From Sinorhizobium terangae (lineage in GTDB: Bacteria > Pseudomonadota > Alphaproteobacteria > Rhizobiales > Rhizobiaceae): DNA of 64,000 bases. Every line of letters begins with the position of its first letter. Positions within the stretch are counted from its first letter, which is position 1. A model generated the notes under the pieces. It was not told where the DNA came from. It did not search any database and saw nothing but the letters and a program-made list of their open reading frames with translations. Shown here in pieces: positions 61,816-64,000 of the stretch. The translations under genes were made by a program, and so were the position numbers. Location: assembly GCF_009601505.1 (NCBI RefSeq), contig NZ_WITC01000059.1, positions 1-64,000 of the forward strand, in the 5' to 3' direction.

Positions 61816-62514
61816 ATGAAACGTAGCCACGTCAACGAGATCATCCGCAAAAGTGACGACTTCATGCGCGGCCACGGCTTCGTGCTGCCCCCCTTTGCCT
61901 ACTGGTCGCCGGAGGAATTGAAGGCGCGCGTCGCGTCCGACAGTCCGACGATCCTGGAGGCGCGGCTCGGTTGGGACATCACCGATTACGGCAAGGGCCG
62001 TTTCGATGAATTCGGTCTCGTCCTTTTCACCTTGAGGAACGGTGCCGCAGCCAATCTCGGCACCGGTAAAGGTATGGTCTATGCCGAGAAGCTGATGATT
62101 ACACGCGCCGGCCAGATCAATCCGCTGCACCGTCATGCGGTGAAGACGGAGGACATCATCAATCGTGGCGGCGGCGCGCTGGTGCTTGAGATGTACAACT
62201 CGCTGCCGGACGGCTCGGTCGACGAGGAAAGCGACGTCGAAGTGGCGTGCGATGCACGCCTGCGCCGGCAGAAGGCAGGCGGACTCCTGAAGCTCCAACC
62301 GGGCGAGAGCGTCACATTGCTGCCCGGAAACTGGCATGCCTTCTGGGCTGAGGGAGGCGACGTGTTGATGGGCGAGGTCTCGACCGTCAATGACGACCTC
62401 ACCGACAATTATTTCCGCGAGTCGGTAGGCCGCTTCTCCGCGATCGAGGAGGACGAGCATCCACTCCATCTGCTCGTGTCGGACTACGACAGCTGGCTGA
62501 AGCCAACAGGCTGA
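61816..62514 (+). CDS. D-lyxose/D-mannose isomerase-like cupin enzyme
   Basis: A 232-residue cupin protein of the D-lyxose ketol-isomerase family (COG3822, DUF1498). The metal-binding cupin motif is NPLHRHAVKTEDIINRGGG, and GNWHAFWAEGGDVLMGE is a further signature. These enzymes turn lyxose into xylulose and often mannose into fructose. Start ATG at 61816. In an operon with beta-mannosidase, isomerising mannose is the likely job. It lies 5 bases after the mannosidase stop. Confidence 0.87.
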   Translation: MKRSHVNEIIRKSDDFMRGHGFVLPPFAYWSPEELKARVASDSPTILEARLGWDITDYGKGRFDEFGLVLFTLRNGAAANLGTGKGMVYAEKLMITRAGQINPLHRHAVKTEDIINRGGGALVLEMYNSLPDGSVDEESDVEVACDARLRRQKAGGLLKLQPGESVTLLPGNWHAFWAEGGDVLMGEVSTVNDDLTDNYFRESVGRFSAIEEDEHPLHLLVSDYDSWLKPTG

Positions 62515-62572
62515 AACGCCCGAACCTGCTTCCACCAATCCATACCTGCGCACTTAACGAGGAGAATTTTTG

Positions 62573-63334
62573 ATGAAAGACGTCAGCTTCCAACTCTACA
62601 GCGCCCGCAATTTTCCGCCGCTCGCCGACGTGCTCGCCGCCGTCGGCAAGGCTGGCTATACTCAGGTCGAGGGCTACGGCGCGCTTTACGCGTCGCTGAC
62701 CGACGAAGAGGTCGCTGACTTCAAGCGCGGTCTCGAACGCAGCGGCGTCACCATGCCGACGGCGCATTTCGGCATCGACATGCTGGAGCAGGAGCCGGCG
62801 AGGGTGCAGCGGATCGCCGATGCGCTTGGCATCCGGGCGATCTACTGCCCTTACCTGATGCCGGACCAGCGCCCGAGCGATGCGGCCGGCTGGCGCGCCT
62901 TCGGTGCACGCCTGCAAGCGGCGGGCAAACCTTTCCGGGATGCGGGTCTCGACTTCGGCTGGCATAACCACGACTTCGAATTCCATGCCCTCGCGGATGG
63001 CTCCACACCACTGGACCACATCTTCTCCGGCGGCCCGGATCTTTCCTGGGAGGCCGATATCGCCTGGATCGTGCGTGGCGGCGCCGATCCCTTCGCCTGG
63101 ATCGCGAAATACGGCAGCCGTATCACTGCGGTCCACGTCAAGGATATCGCGCCGAGGGGCGAGAAGGTTGATGAGGACGGCTGGGCCGATGTCGGCCATG
63201 GCACGATCGACTGGAAGGGGCTCGTAAAGGCGCTCTCCGCAACCTCGGTGAAATATTTCATCGCCGAACACGACAACCCCAGCGACTTCCGGCGCTTTGC
63301 TGAACGTTCGCTGGCTTCCATCCAATCCTATTGA
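62573..63334 (+). CDS. Sugar phosphate isomerase/epimerase (xylose isomerase-like TIM barrel)
   Basis: A 253-residue TIM-barrel protein of the AP-endonuclease-2/xylose isomerase group. Metal ligands are suggested by ExxxH-type positions in WHNHDFEF, and DIAWIVRGG, HVKDIAPRGEK and IAEHDNPSDF. ATG at 62573 with GAGGAG about 8 bases upstream. In this operon it may epimerise or isomerise a keto sugar that the downstream dehydrogenase makes. Substrate not determined. Confidence 0.85.
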   Translation: MKDVSFQLYSARNFPPLADVLAAVGKAGYTQVEGYGALYASLTDEEVADFKRGLERSGVTMPTAHFGIDMLEQEPARVQRIADALGIRAIYCPYLMPDQRPSDAAGWRAFGARLQAAGKPFRDAGLDFGWHNHDFEFHALADGSTPLDHIFSGGPDLSWEADIAWIVRGGADPFAWIAKYGSRITAVHVKDIAPRGEKVDEDGWADVGHGTIDWKGLVKALSATSVKYFIAEHDNPSDFRRFAERSLASIQSY

Positions 63335-63349
63335 GTGACGGAAAAAAAC

Positions 63350-64000
63350 ATGAAGACGAAGGAACTTGGCGTCGGCATCATTGGATGCGGCAACATCTCC
63401 ACCACCTATTTCAAGCTCGCGCCGCTCTTCAAGGGCATCAGGATGGTCGCGTGCGCCGACATCAACCCGGCAGCGGCCGAGGCACGGGGCGCGGAATATG
63501 ACGTGACGGCGCAGAGCATCGAAGCGCTGCTGGCCAATCCGGAAGTGGACATCATCGTCAATCTCACGATCCCGGACGCGCATTTTCCCGTTTCGAAGGC
63601 GATCCTCGAAGCCGGAAAACATGTCTACTCCGAAAAGCCCCTGGTCCTGACACTGGAGCAGGGCGAGGAACTCAGGGCTGTCGCCAAGGCGAAGGGCCTT
63701 ACGGTCGGCTGCGCACCGGATACCTTCCTCGGCGGTGCGCACCAACTCGCCCGCGACTACATCGACGCCGGCAAGATCGGCCGCATTACATCGGGAACCT
63801 GCCACGTCATGGGCCCCGGCATGGAGATGTGGCATCCGAATCCGGATTTCTTCTTCCTGCCAGGCGGTGGTCCGGTGCTCGATCTCGGACCTTACTACAT
63901 CGCCAACCTCATCAACCTGATCGGCCCCGTGAAGCGCGTCGCTGCGCTCTCGTCTATGGCCAACGAGACGCGGACGATCACCAGCGCACCGCGCAATGGT
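63350..64000 (+). CDS. Gfo/Idh/MocA-family dehydrogenase, N-terminal part (cut by window end)
   Basis: The first 217 codons of an NAD(P)-dependent sugar or polyol dehydrogenase. The Rossmann motif is GVGIIGCGNISTTYF, the conserved EKP motif is in YSEKPLVLT, and GGGPVLDLGPYYI carries the catalytic Asp region. No signal peptide. It is 15 bases after the isomerase gene. The product of its reaction cannot be told from this part. The gene probably continues about 150 codons past the window. Confidence 0.88.
   Translation, partial: MKTKELGVGIIGCGNISTTYFKLAPLFKGIRMVACADINPAAAEARGAEYDVTAQSIEALLANPEVDIIVNLTIPDAHFPVSKAILEAGKHVYSEKPLVLTLEQGEELRAVAKAKGLTVGCAPDTFLGGAHQLARDYIDAGKIGRITSGTCHVMGPGMEMWHPNPDFFFLPGGGPVLDLGPYYIANLINLIGPVKRVAALSSMANETRTITSAPRNG

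Noticed and set aside
1-64000. CRISPR array, tRNA, rRNA, prophage or insertion sequence
   Set aside because: No regular direct-repeat/spacer pattern, tRNA-like cloverleaf, rRNA sequence, integrase or transposase was found.

Overview
The window is high-GC alphaproteobacterial DNA, most likely from the chromosome of a Sinorhizobium/Ensifer-type rhizobium. The evidence is a complete set of P. denitrificans-type aerobic cobalamin genes, an acpXL/lpxXL very-long-chain lipid A cluster, fixNOQP-fixGHIS with FNR/FixK boxes, and many RIME-like paired palindromes typical of rhizobial genomes. Genus assignment is an inference; no rRNA, tRNA, phage, IS element or CRISPR array was seen. Genes are dense and mostly in tight operons with ATGA overlaps.

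Region by region. (1) 1-11.7 kb: the C-terminal end of an MttB-family methyltransferase, a 4Fe-4S protein, a phosphodiester glycosidase, an ECF sigma factor coupled to a membrane VWA protein, a Zn homocysteine methyltransferase (bmt) behind a perfect palindromic operator, a LysR regulator divergent from a tautomerase, and a glycine-betaine-type ABC transporter (binding protein, permease, ATPase) on the minus strand. This looks like uptake and methyl-group use of quaternary amines. (2) 11.7-13 kb: mostly non-coding, with repeats, a candidate structured RNA and a 47-residue small protein. (3) 13-29.8 kb: cobalamin synthesis: cobQ, then a class III cyclase/TPR protein, a large cobalamin riboswitch, cobP-cobW-cobN-cobO, a TSUP permease, and cobE-cobA-cobB-cobC-cobD. 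cobN carries two in-frame insertions made of palindromic repeats. (4) 29.8-33 kb: a GDPD phosphodiesterase, an FNR-type regulator and divergent hemN sharing one FNR box. (5) 33.1-38.6 kb: acpXL, fabZ-like, two ketosynthases (one lacking the catalytic Cys), adhXL and lpxXL, for the 27-hydroxyoctacosanoate chain of lipid A. (6) 38.9-50.7 kb: a PAS protein, a hemerythrin-like protein, fixNOQP (cbb3 oxidase), a tiny membrane peptide, three unrelated minus-strand genes, and fixGHIS (cbb3 assembly and copper supply). (7) 50.9-53.1 kb: gnd and two small genes. (8) 53.3-64 kb: a LacI regulator and a sugar ABC transporter operon with beta-mannosidase, lyxose/mannose-type isomerase, a xylose-isomerase-like TIM barrel enzyme and a Gfo/Idh/MocA dehydrogenase cut by the window end, read as a mannoside utilisation operon.

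Functional links: the FNR-like regulator probably controls hemN, fixNOQP and fixGHIS for microaerobic respiration. Cobalamin made by region 3 could serve a corrinoid-linked methyltransferase in region 1, although the corrinoid protein itself is not in view.
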